This document shows, in pieces, positions 1-12,300 of a stretch of DNA of 64,000 nucleotides. Origin of the DNA: Orthonyx spaldingii (taxonomy: Eukaryota > Chordata > Aves > Passeriformes > Orthonychidae); assembly GCA_013397795.1 (NCBI GenBank), contig VZTJ01003855.1, forward strand, positions 1-64,000, read 5' to 3'. The notes under the pieces were generated by a model. That model was not told the DNA's origin, did no database searches, and saw only the letters and a list, made by a program, of their open reading frames with translations. Position 1 is the first letter of the stretch. Each line of letters starts with the position of its first letter. A program made the translations under genes and the position numbers.

Positions 1-16
1 TTCTGTGATTCTGTGA
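1..16 (+). mobile_element. 3' tail of a CR1 LINE cut by the window start
   Basis: The window opens with two copies of the octamer-like ATTCTGTG tail motif. Bird CR1 elements end in short tandem copies of this motif rather than a poly(A) tail. Only the terminal repeats are visible; the body lies upstream of the window. The call rests on this motif alone. Confidence 0.5.
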
Positions 17-3000
17 AAAGCCAAGAGAAGAAAAGACTGCCCAAAAAGACAAGGTGGCACTTACCATCTGTCATGCATCCCCAAATGTTAATTACTTATG
101 AGTAAGATTTAAGATCAAAATGGAAATGAAAATGATCTTCAAAGTGTAACTGAAGAGCCATGGCTGTAATTCAGCTCTCTGTACGTCTTGCTCCTCTTTC
201 TCTAACACTTCAATTGAAGTATGAGACTTCGGCTTCTCACAGAATCTACACTGCAGCACATGTTACTAATCTGGTACAAATTTCTACAGCACTAAAGGGC
301 AATATCTATTTGGAATGGCTGTTACAGGAAGTTTTGTATTTATAGAAAATTCATATTCTAATTAGAGATTTTTAAATAGGCTTTCTCCCCCCCTTTTGGT
401 ACTATGCAAAAAGAAAGAACAGTTAATCTCTTCATACTCCATTGATATTATTAAACCTACAGAATGGCTGGGGAAGAGGAAAGGAAGACAAAACTATTGA
501 TCTAATTTGAACCTCTAGATGTGAAATGCTGGATACAAAGCAGCTCAGTAATTTTGATTCCAAGCTACATCCAAAACTGAACAAAGTATATTCTTTTAGC
601 CTTAAGATAGAAAATAATTTTTTTGTAATAACTTCTGTTCACTGAAGATTTTGCCCTGAGAGGAACAAAAGCAGCACAAAAATACCTAATCTTCAGGGGT
701 TTCTATACCTTACAAGGGAAAATTCCTGCACAGAGAATAATCACTTGAAAAGAACTTATTTACTTAGCCCTCAGGTAGAAAAGAGTTTATGCACACAGAG
801 AAAATCCAGATAGTGCCTTAAACAGAGTCTTGGATATCTCACACACAACCTCTATTCATCACTCTAAAAGTGAGTAACAGCTTCAAAATCGCTGTTTGCC
901 AGCATCTCTGGGGGAGGAGCCGAGGCTAAGCACAGCTATAAAATGTTTCCCAAAACCACTAATAACATTTTGCAATGTAAGAATGGAAATCCTAATGTTC
1001 GGCTTTTCTTCGAAGAACAGTTTCTTTGTGTCCTTTGCTCGGAGAAGGAGAAGTGGATGCTCAAAGCCCCCTGTTTTGCTGAGGAATGTTTTTGTTGTTA
1101 CTGCCCCGCAGTGGCTCATTGGAATATGTATGCAGGGCGGTTGTTTTTTTCTGCCTGAGCAGGCATTTGGAGACGGGGAGGGTTGCCAGGGAATCTTTTA
1201 TTTTCCCTCAGCCTGCCTTGCAAATGATCTACAGTTATAGGCAAATACAGCTATAATCCAAGACTACGTTTTCTTTCACATCCTTATTACAGAGCTAATG
1301 TATTCCTCGCCTCAATGTATAGATTATGTTTTCTACTTACTGATGGTTCTTGAGATTGGATGAAATGGAAAGATTTAGTGGATAAATGGGGGACTGATTC
1401 GGAGAACAGGCGTTTCATTGAGTGCTCCCAGTGACAGTGAATCCTGCAGCATGCCATGAATGGTAAAAACCTCAATGAGTGTAAATACACATCCGTGTGT
1501 GTAAATACTCTTTTCTCACACACTGTTCCTCTGTATGCACTTTCCTTTAGCATGACTTATTCTGAGAACAAAACCAAAACTACCTTACAATGCCAAGAAA
1601 AGTCGTTCTGTATATTTACGACGTGAATTTAGCAACCAGGAACTCATTTTTAGGTTAGTGGTCTGAGCGTTTCACGACTGCTATGATTTGGCACAGTGAA
1701 CACATTGCACAGTGACCCAGATTCTCCCTGTGCTCTGTGGCTTTGGACTGCTCTGCCAGCATCATCCATCTCCCAGAGCAAAGGGGAGCTCCAGTCACAC
1801 ATTCTCAGCCCAGTGCAGCTCTTTGCTGGGACTGTAGTCAGAAAAAGGAAGGGTTACTCTGGAGAATTCCAGTGCCAGCTCAGCCTCCTGGCCCCCTTAG
1901 CCATGGACATGGTACCTTATTTCTGACACTGGCCTTTGTGCACAGCAGCAGCGTTGTGATAGCATAAGAGTAAAATTACTTTTTTTCAACTATTTTTTCT
2001 AACACTTCTTGCCAGTTTGAGTTTAGATACACTTAGTTCTGTAGTCAAATACATTTTCAAATTACTATCAGATTAAAAGAGCAAAAAGCACTCTGGAATT
2101 CACGATTCCTTTCAGTCAGTGAAGCAGGGAGAATGTTACAACATACTAAGTCACCCTTCAGTCTGACCTTGATTTGCAATCTACAATTTAGTGAATCTCA
2201 CATCACATCAGATGTTCACTGGGTTAAAAAGATCAGTGAGCTTACCTGCCAGTACATATGTAGCTTATCTCTTTGTTTGGAGTTCAGCTTGTCAGCACAC
2301 TAGTGATCTGTGCTCCATCTGCACATGGCAGCAGAAATATTCCTGTCTCATAATACATAGGCTAGCACTGCCCTGGAGTTCCTGTTTCAGCTGAGGAATG
2401 TTTATGGGGCTGAGCATGCTGGTGCTGTCATCCCCATTTTTCTACGCCGTTATTGTACCAGCATAAAGTTCTTGCAATGTGTGGTTTAAAATGCTGGCTG
2501 CTCAGCAAATGAGCTAGTGCATGCAGCATTGTAATAACACAGAAATCTGCATGTTGAATTTCAATTATGCTTTAAAGCTTTCGAAACAGAGTGCTTACAT
2601 TTTCTCTTCAACATGCAGTGAAATGTTAGTTGTTTGTTTGGTTTTTTTTCCCTTTCTCTACAAGCATCAGCATGGCAGGGCACTAGAGAGTTTCCTTCTG
2701 TGTAAGTGGTTGTTTACTTCAGCTCCCATGCCCTGTGGAACGCCTGCCTAGTGAGTGACCATGTTATAAAAGAGGCTCACTCTGGTTTCAAATCAGTTAA
2801 TGCATTGTATCTCTCTCGTGACAGAGAGGAAATTAATTCTGTGAAATGCTTTTTACCATCCCATGTTTAAATAGCCAGTGCAGTAAAGCATTTTGGGATC
2901 GGTGCAAAGTAGAAGGTGCCCAATGACGAGATTTATTTGCAGGAATTTGTCACTGGTACCTGCAGTTAGCACATGTAAGGGACTGACTGCTTAGGACAGG

Positions 3001-6000
3001 AAATAAGAACCATTATTTCTTGAAACTGAGGTTTGCAGCACACTAGCAAACACCTTTTTATTCTGGGAAACGTTTGGATTCACCACCCTCTGGCAGGCTA
3101 GATTTCATGGCCACTCTCATAGTGCCAAAAGAACAATTTCAGGTTTGAATAAAGTGTAAAATAAGAAATAGAAGATGCTCATTCCCCTTCTGTAAGAGCC
3201 AAGTACTTTATGCTTCTTCAAGGTAATGGAGAAAGGAACAATGAGAACCAAAGTTTTCATTAACAATAATCAAAGAGAAGAATGAAGCTGTAAACTCTAA
3301 ATAACTACTTCATAAACCTCGTTTATAGAGGGGTGCACTTTAAAGCCACTACTGGTTTACAAAACAACATCAGCTCAAAATGACTCTCCAGCATATAAAA
3401 ATCTTGTTGCACATGGTTTTAAGAAAATAGAAAGAAATACCAAGTACCCATGGTAGTTGTATATTGGTCACGGTACCCACAGTCGGTCTCCAAGGTGACA
3501 GTGAAACAAGAAGTGGAGGAAAAAGTGAAGGAAGTAAGAGATTTTAACTTTCTTCATGTGCAACATAAATTAAAAATGTGAGTACTGTACTATAAGAAAG
3601 GTTCTAAGTACATTTCAGGGACCCTGGTGATAGAACTAACCATTCCAGCCCTGTTTTTCAGTTTAGTACAATGTCACTGAAGTCCCTTGAGGTGAAGAGC
3701 TTCATAACCCACAGAAACTTCCAACACTAATTCTCAGTTTACGCATGCATGCACTTTGCTTTTAGCAAGCAAGAAAACCAAGAGTAAAATTTTAGATTTT
3801 TCATAACCAATGAATCCAACAGTAGTCTTGAAACACTACAATAGAATAAGATCTGTATTTATTGTGTTTTAATAAGCAATCCATTAACACAGCTACAATG
3901 ATAAGGGGAAAGGAACTGTTCCCCATTGTCACAAGACAGCACCTCCAGAATTAACACTGACTTGTGATAAATCCTCTTCTTACAGCCAAGAAGACAATCA
4001 CAATGCAGACATCCACAATGATTTGCATTATTATCCCATATTTTCAAGCAGAACTTGGCTTCTTCATCAACATAAGACAAAAGGAGCTGTTTTGGTAGCA
4101 GGCAGATTTTAAGTTGGAGTGACAATGGAGAAGACTCCAAAGCAAAACCACCAGTGTGCCCAGTAGCAGGAGGGGAAGGGCAGGACCCGATCTCCTGTGC
4201 ATACACTGTGACAACAGAGCTGCTTACAGCAAAAGGGCAAGAGGACATCACTGCTCCTTTCCTGTGTAAGCTTCTCGCTTCGCAAACTGTGCATTTCCAA
4301 AGAGACTTCAGTCTATAAATGACAAAGCAAGAGAAAATAAGCCTCGAAGAGGGGCAGATATTAAAGATACAGCATTATGTTCTGTGTTTCTTCACTCATA
4401 TGTTGATTTTTGTTGATCCCATTCTTCAAGTATAACTTGCAGCAACAGACTGTGTAACAAGCCTATGAGAAACTTTACTTTTTTTTTTTTGGTCAGAGAT
4501 AAAATTGACTCCAGCGGTACTTTTTTTCAGTGTCCTTGCTATTCTAGAAACATTAAGCTGCTGGAGATTTGCTCCCTGTTAAGGCACATGCAGATCTGTT
4601 TGTATCAGTAGAACAAGAGGAAGCAGCTAGAGCTGGTGAGTCTGAGCTGAAATTTCTTCTGAGGCACAGCTCTGGTTCTGCACATGTCTGAGTAACATGG
4701 ACAAGCATCTTCAAATCCAGTATTTTAAAATTATTTAGGTTAAGAGAAATGTCTGTGAGCACATGGTATTTGCATGGCTAGTTCTTACACGTTCCACCAG
4801 CAAGAGATACGCTAAAATGAACGGGAGTGCCTGAACAACACTAATTCAGGCTCATTTGTTTTTGTCACTAGTACATGTATGTGTCAGTGGGTAGTGATTC
4901 CTTTTTGAGGAAATGACTGGTAAATATCAGTCCAAATTACTGGAGGAAGTTGTAGATAGAGATGAAGACAGCAATTTCTCATGTATTGCAAGGCTGTAAA
5001 ATCAAGTTAATATTAGGGGGATTTTGAGTGCTGGAACACAGAATGTCACGAATGGGATAATACTTGCTTTTGTTTTATTAATAGGCAAATACTGAAAACA
5101 TTCTAGAAATCTATCAAATAACTCTACAGGAAACTTAAAACTAGTCTGAAAAACACTCAGCTTTGCTTTCATTTCGTATTAGTCATTGTGAGAACTGTCT
5201 TTGGAGATACTGAAGGTATTATCATGGTTGACTACGTTACACTTAAAACCCTCAGGGTAGCACTACACTTACCTGTGCATAACCTGCAATCAAGTATGAA
5301 AAATAAATATTAAGGCACATTTTGGAATCCCTGAGGCCTTGTTTGAGTGGCTTATGCTGTCGACTTTGGTTTGTATCATGCTTTAAATTTGGCAGACATA
5401 TCAACAGCAACGGATACTTTATTTTCAGTTCAGACAAACCATTTTGTTTAACTATGGCTGGAAAAAGCCTTGAATTGCATGGCAGTACAGATTGCAGGTT
5501 GAGCTTTTTTCCCTTCACAGAGCAATGTGAAACATTTTTATTTCAGGTCTAACAGAGGCCACAGACTCTGCTCTTCATTTACAACATGGTACAAGCAAAT
5601 GAATAGAAGCAGAAGTGGAGAAAATCCACGCTAAATTGCTTTTGCCTTTTTTTATACTGACCCATGGCTGTGGTCAGGAGAAAACAATATTCTCTAAAGA
5701 GATCTACAGTCTATTCCTCTGTTTTACATACTGAAACAGTGCAGAGCACTGTGGGAATTGTAAAACAAGGTAATGTGCAGTTAAAATAAAGTTGGACAGT
5801 GCCATAATGTATATGCTCAGGTGGTAATCATCAATCTGGCATTTACTGCCTCCATGCCTGTGTGGTTTTTCATTAGGACACAACTGCCCACAGTGTAGCT
5901 GGAAACCTGGATAGCTCTGGCTTGGATTAAAGGATAACTCCTGAGAACCTGAGGGAGGTTTTACCGAGATCAGCTTCTGGCCTCACTCTGCTCTCACGCC

Positions 6001-6847
6001 CAGTAAGTCTGACACATAACAGACATTCCTATTATCAGTGTAGGATAAGATTTAGGCTTGATCTCATTTAAATTTTATCAGCATGGCTGTTGATCAGCTG
6101 TTGTTATTCACACATCTATCCCAGTCCTAGAGTTATCTCTTTAACTGCTGTTGTACTGATGCCAGGGTATGCCAGTAGAAACATTTCATACCTGTGTAAT
6201 TGGATCTACGCTAAAGCGATTGAAATCATGATAAAGCCAAAAGCTGGTCGTGTCTGTGCAGGGAGTTTTATGATAGAAATCTGTCTCTGTAGGCAGGGTT
6301 CAGGCTACAAATGACTACCAGAGCAATGTGTGAAGGCACATCAGCTAATCCACGGCAGCTCCTCCCTGTGTGGCCCAAACCGTGTGGACACCGGACGGGA
6401 GAGCGTTGCCAAGTTTAGGTGACGGAGTCACCAGGCCCTCGCCACGGGCAGAGGGCACTGACTTGGCCACCTGCTTGGGGCAGATGATGGATTAACTTGT
6501 TAAGCTTCAATAACCTGTGAGTGAGTCTGAGTCCCCTCTTAATGTTTCCAGCAATTCCAGAAACCCCGTGGAAATGCTATGAAGGAAGAGTGGCTTTTTT
6601 CTAGTTGGCCTTACCCTGCCTTTTCATTTATTTCAGGCACACAAAGAAAATCTATCAAAACCATGACAGTGACTTTTGTTCAGTAGCTCTCTTCCCTACA
6701 AAATTAACGTAAAGAACACAAACATAAAAACTTATTCCTGACAAAGAATCCAAAATATATGTTCAAGGTAGCAAAGTTCAGTAATTGAAATAGTGGTGCT
6801 TTGAACAAATGCAGAAATAAAGATCTCAGCTACCTGGAGGAGACAGG
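17..6847. other. Non-coding upstream DNA, no gene recognised
   Basis: AT-rich DNA with stop codons in all frames. The longest open frames (896-1240 on +, 114 residues; 3859-4251 on -, 130 residues) show no family resemblance, no splice-flanked exon structure and no repeat pattern that I recognise. Around 6350-6480 the sequence is briefly richer in G+C. I see no RNA gene or dispersed repeat here. Confidence 0.6.
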
Positions 6848-6872
6848 AACCCTAACCCCTAATCCTAACCCT
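6848..6872 (-). repeat. Short interstitial telomere-like tract (CCCTAA)n
   Basis: About four imperfect copies of CCCTAA, the C-rich strand of the vertebrate telomere repeat TTAGGG, with one unit extended to CCCCTAA and one degenerated to TCCTAA. The tract is only 25 bases long. It could be a relic of double-strand-break repair or a chance microsatellite. Confidence 0.6.
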
Positions 6873-6885
6873 GAGTTCTTTATTT

Positions 6886-6932
6886 GATGCGATTGATAAT
6901 GATAACGATGATAACAATGAAGATGATAATCT
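6886..6932 (+). repeat. Degenerate GAT/GATAA-rich simple repeat
   Basis: A run of GAT, GATAA and GATGAT units with interruptions, starting 14 bases after the telomere-like tract. No unit is perfect over more than two or three copies, so it is an old microsatellite. Confidence 0.6.
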
Positions 6933-7098
6933 CTGGATTATTTTAAAATTTTATTCATGCAGATAAACTTTGGAACTGAAGACGAGGCAATTTTTCAGGG
7001 TTGTGCCCAAGATCCATTCTTTGTCTGGACACAGAGCCTGGCTTATGACTTATCAGACAATAAAATTATTCTTCCTCTCAAATTATGAGCCAATATAG

Positions 7099-7112
7099 TA
7101 TATATATATATT
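7099..7112. repeat. (TA)n microsatellite
   Basis: Seven consecutive TA dinucleotides in very AT-rich surroundings. Confidence 0.75.
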
Positions 7113-8665
7113 ATTAGCTACTATTGGATCAAATTATGTTCCTTCATTGATATAAAGCCAAAATAATACATAAATAAATAAAACTATAAATATTCTGGGG
7201 TACTTAGATTAATCAAACTTCAGAGTATAACATGAAGGGTTATTTTGGTTCATGAGTTTACATGCTATAGAAAAATGAAAATATCTTCAAAAATGTTAAT
7301 GACCTAATTTATGATAATACCCTGAAAGGTGTGGTCTTGAAAACTCATTTGTTCCTAAGTGACTTTAAAATGTTTTCAGAGAACAAAAGCAACAATATTA
7401 GCAAAAAACATAGCAGCATGTAATGAAAAATGTTTACAGGAGTATGTTCTCTAGGACTGTGTGCTTTAAATGCATGAAGATTTATTGGCCTAGGACCATG
7501 TATGGGATTAATACTTTTTTTGCCAGTCCCTTGATTTCTAATTTCTTTGCCAAACAATTTTGAACAACAGTGATGATTTATCCTGGCCCTCTGTAGTCCT
7601 GTTTTCATCTTTTATTTCACTTTCAGAGGAAGTTCAGGAAATTTAGGGTGCTTTCATGCCCAAGCTTTGCAATTTATACTGGTACAGTTAAAGTGACAAA
7701 ACCTAATATTCATTGATTAATATTAGTTTAAAAACAGTTATAAGAGTTCAGGAGGGTGAAATCTCACTCACGTAAATCCTCCTTGCACCAGATCAACTAC
7801 AGCTTTTATTACCATGACCACAGCCATAACTGCCATAGTAGTGCAACCTATTATACCTATTTTTAACCTGTATATCTGAGACACTTAAGAAAATGTCACC
7901 TGTATATTTTTGGTCTCACATTCTTTTCAAATAACAGGCATAAGCAACCACATTTTGAAGCAAATTCCACCTCACCACTAAGTACCACAAGCACAAAGAT
8001 GTTCGCTTTTTAAATTATATTCATCATGGCACTCTGGAATGGAGTACACACTAATTTCACTAGACAAATGGAAATTTGGGACCTTTAGGCTATATTCATA
8101 GCTACTAGTTAAGAAAAAGAATAACTATGTGTTGCAAAAAACCAACAAAATATTTTGTTGTCGATTGTCTTCCTATACATCAAATGCATTATCTGCGAAC
8201 TGTCATGGTCCAGTTCTGTGTCTTATTTCATTGTATTTCAATACTACTAGGAATAAGCATAAGAACAATATTTAATCTGTTTTGGTTTACCCTTCAAATT
8301 CCTCACTCTGAGAAATTCCGTGAGCTAACGTCTTGGTTTCAACATGGAAATGGTTTAGGGCAGCAAATATTTTTTTTTTCCCCAACAAGGATTTTCTTCC
8401 TTTAGGAGTCAGAAAAACTCTATCTAAAACTTGAATAAAATGAATTATCTTCTGCTGTACTGAAATCTACATTTCAAACCCAAGAGCAAAGGAGGCCTAG
8501 GCTAAGCTGGACTAGACAAAGATGCGTTAAGTCTTGTCCAAACGGACTGATCAATGTATTTTAAGCTGTTTTTTACCTTTATTTTCCTCTTGCTGTTTGC
8601 TCTAAAATTCCTGTGAGTAGATGTGCTTTTTGGCACTAATTGAGAACTATCTTAATTTGAACCCT
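7113..8665. other. Non-coding AT-rich DNA
   Basis: No coding potential, structured RNA or dispersed repeat recognised. The frames at 7345-7608 (-) and 8127-8405 (+) are under 95 residues, rich in codons expected from AT-rich noise, and lack family motifs. Confidence 0.6.
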
Positions 8666-9090
8666 TCCGAGGGACGTTTCCCACAGCAATTCGTTGAGGT
8701 CGTCGCGCGCGACCACGACTTGCGTTAGGCGGCTGGCGAGGTTAAAGCAGCCTCACAAATGATCACTAACCAGGCAGCGACATTCAGTTGTAGTGATGAA
8801 AAACATCGTGCGGGTTTGTTTGTTTGGTTTTTTTTGTTTGGTTGGGGTTTTTTTCCGGTTCGACATTACAAAGAACCTTTTTTTGGGTAATTTTTCGGTT
8901 GCGAAGCTGCCGGAGGCCGTGAGGGAGTAGCGCTGCCTGGGGCGCCCTCTAGCGGCGCTGCTCTGGGAAGCGCAGCCAGCTCCGGGAGCCGGGCCCGGCT
9001 CCTCACGGCAGAAACCTTCCACCTCCGAAATAAAGGTTTTGTAGCGGATTATCAGCGCGTTAAACGGCGTTTGTGGGCAGCGCGGTGAGG
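8666..9090. promoter_or_regulatory. CpG-rich patch, possible upstream promoter or regulatory element
   Basis: CpG dinucleotides are frequent (clusters at about 8697-8740, 8880-9000 and 9040-9085), whereas several kilobases on each side have few. Such retained CpGs suggest an unmethylated regulatory element. It includes a G/T-rich tract at 8813-8860 and a CTCF-like site at 8941-8955. A consensus splice donor follows at 9374, so the patch could be the promoter of an alternative first exon on the + strand. No TATA box was recognised. Confidence 0.45.
8941..8955 (-). promoter_or_regulatory. CTCF-binding-site-like motif
   Basis: The minus strand reads CCGCTAGAGGGCGCC. This fits the vertebrate CTCF core (CCASYAGRKGGCR type) at all positions except the third, where G replaces A, a change tolerated in many real sites. 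It lies inside the CpG-rich patch. Binding is inferred from the motif only. Confidence 0.5.
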
Positions 9091-9365
9091 CACTGCAGAA
9101 CAAACACCGGTTTAAGAAATAGGTAAAGCGTTTTCTGATGCGAGGAGCCTTCCTCCCTTCTGTTTCATTGAGAACCCTGGTGAGCCACGCTCACGGGTAG
9201 CTCAATGAAGTGCCAACAACAGGTGTAGTTTTGGATCAAAAAAAAACACCTACATGCAATTCCAGACTCCGATTGGCAAAACAACCCCTTTTTTTCAGAA
9301 AGTAGACTTAAGAGTAATAGCCAAAATTGAACTTAGTGAACATAATGCCCTACAATGTCAACCCA

Positions 9366-9380
9366 AACCGCAGGTAAGAC
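9366..9380 (+). other. Candidate splice donor of an upstream non-coding exon
   Basis: The sequence CCGCAG then GTAAGA matches the ideal donor consensus (CAG|GTAAGA), with the intron starting at 9374. It lies about 280 bases after the CpG-rich patch on the strand that carries PCDH11. A single donor match is weak evidence on its own; the position beside the patch is what makes it notable. Confidence 0.3.
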
Positions 9381-12300
9381 TGCCACGTCGGTCTGTACCG
9401 ATACCTCGGCGTTCTTGTCAACAAACCATTCCATGACCCTGTGGTGCAAGGAAGGTCTGGAATGCTACATAAGCCTGCGAAAACCTTAACGCTGAATATT
9501 TGGTTATCTAAATTGAGGGAAAGGAATCCTCATTCCGGTGGCATGTGTTTCTGCATAACTGTTTCACTCGAAACAATCCCAAGTATTTTTAAATGAACAA
9601 CTTCATTCATGGCTGAGACACAGCAATCCCTGGAATGGGAATTACTAAGCCCTTGGCAGCATTACACAGTTAGAGGCATCCATGCCCGTTCTCTGCTCTT
9701 CCTCTGCCCCTGCAGCAGATATTTGTTCAGCAAGTCCTGTCTTGAACTTGCGTTGAATGATTCAAGTTCTTGATGGGGTCCAGGCCAGTGTTCTGTCTCA
9801 GAAACTCTGTTTTGCAAAGCAACTCCTCCACTCTCTAGCAGATGAGGGAGTAAATGCTTCAAACTTAGGGTCAAAGGTCTGAGGCTATGGACATGAGTTC
9901 CTCTGTTTCTCTGGTGAGCAGTTTTGGTGCTCGTATTACGGAGCATGGAAAGCCAGGGAACACAATTTCCCACAAATCACACATCAGACTGAACTGTCTT
10001 TGGTATTATATGGCCACCAATACCACTGGTGTTAAGGTGATGAAATAAAGGTTGCCTGAAACATATCCTGTTACTAAAGAGCAATGTTTTTCCCTTTTGC
10101 AAAAACAATATACTTAATATCTGAAGAAATCCAGGTCTGATGATGATTGAAAAGCACTTTACTTCAACAGATCTTTGCTCTCTCAGCAAGACAATACAGG
10201 TAAATCTAGGCATGCAACCTACTCCTTAAATCAGTTCCATTTTTGAATGTGAAAGTTTTGAGCTATATCAAACAATATCTGCACATGTTTTTATTCAAAC
10301 ATAATTTGAGCAACATTTAAAATATTTCTATTACAGAAGTATTAATTTTCATATTAAGTGGGAACCTGACAGGCACAGGAATTGAAAGATTTGCCAAAAG
10401 ACGGATTGAAGAGAGAAGCCTGGTAGAAAAGAAAGATGGGTCTCCCAACATCCAGATTAGTGCCTGATTTACTGCACCCCTGTTGTTCTCCAGCTACAGA
10501 TGTGGTCAGGGTAGGTATCCACCTGCTTTGTTATTGCCCTACACAGTCATGAGGAGAAAAATTCTGTACCTTGGCATGGCCACCTCTGTCATTTCTCCAA
10601 AAGAAAGAGCTCTTTTCTACCCTGGTGGTCATAAATTCAAAATCTCAATCATGACTCTAGCTGATTATTCTTTAATTGCACACACAGTTGAAAGGAGAAT
10701 GAATGAAAACATATTTATTCAAGACCAACCAATATTTGAAGCCCTATAATGAATATTAAATAGTATTTAATAATATTTATATGTTAAAATAGGTTAAACA
10801 AGCCACTAAAGTAAGGAAGGAGAGGGAAAAAAAAGGATGTGGCTTTTCATGCCAGTAAGTAAAACATCCTGCAAAATATCCTGAAGGTTTATTTTTTCTT
10901 TTACAGGAAATCACTTGTAATTGCATTCAGTTGGAAGGAAATTTATTTGTATTGTGGCAGGTAACAGAATAGCCTTTTAGTATCTTTTGTTTGGAATATT
11001 TGAATAGATATGCAATCCTGTTAGTGTGCATCATTCTGAAATTTATAGCTTTCCAGCAGAAGCTAATTTAAAATAATGAAAAAAATATTGTTTATTCTAC
11101 CATTTTTGCATGTCTAGACTGCTTCTTAAACACAAGCTGTGCTGTAAAGTACAGCTAAAGACACAATATATTTCAGCTTTCTTAGTTTGTTTCTATTTTG
11201 CAAGACATAAATCCCTAGACACTCTTAAAGATGCAAAGAACAGCACAGTGCAACTTGTTACGTTCACAAAATGTATTTAAATGAACACTTTCTGCAGATT
11301 TCTATTACTCAGTTTGCTGTTATCAAGGACAGGTATTTCATTAATTCCTAGCTTGAAGACTCGGTCTGATTTTGATCTTATTTGAGTCATTTTAAGCTGC
11401 CACCTGTATTGTCATGGATATCATTGCTGCTGGCTCCAGCAGGGAGCTGGGCACAAGTTCCCCCTGTCCTGCCTTGCACAGCCCCTGCCAAAGCCCTGCC
11501 CTTTGGGTGTGCGTGCAGGAACTCTCAAAGCAGAGCATAAAAATTAATGTGTTTTATACATAATTCATGGCATTTAAAAAACATTGTCACTTGACAGCTG
11601 AGTTGATAATAAAATTAGTTTGTTCTACCTCCCGCTGTTAAGTACGAGACTTCCAGAGCTCCGTGTTTTAATGGCTCTGGCAACACCTCAGTGAGGTGAT
11701 AACCACCACTGGTGCCTGGCTCTCCCTCAAAAATCTGTGTGTTTAGAAATCGAGACCCTTCCAAAAATAATGCAGCCTAAACTTCCTACAAATCAGCAAT
11801 AGGTGTATAACGTCTCCAGGCCTGGAATGAAAGGGGCAGCTTGCACATGGACATGTGACAATTGCTCGTCTCGATTTGTGGCTGCAGGGTTTCTGTTTTC
11901 CTACATCGGTGTCATTTCTAGTTATGGCTGTAAAGTAAGTGATTTGACCTGAAGTTATGCCAGTTTCTTGGCCAAAAAATAATATTTCCACAAGTAATTC
12001 AGAAAAAAAAAAAAAAAAACAAACCAAAAAAAATGATCAGCCACTGTAATTACACTGCAAAGAGTAGGACTCTGAGAGACCCAGACCCAGGGTTTGTGTT
12101 CATCAGCAAGTCCAGATACAGGATCAACTGGCATTGATGGAGCACGGTGCAATGGAGATAAACACTGCTCCAGAAAAGGTAAAACTTGGGAATTTCCATG
12201 ATTGAGAAGCAGAAGTAAAATCCAGGCTGATGCTCAAAAACCTAAGTGGGATTTATTTTACATTTCCTTAAAGATGAAAAAAGGAGAGAAAGAAACTGTT

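Noticed and set aside
12003..12019. Long A run as the tail of a processed pseudogene or SINE
   Set aside because: No gene-like or SINE-like body precedes it and no flanking target-site duplication was seen.
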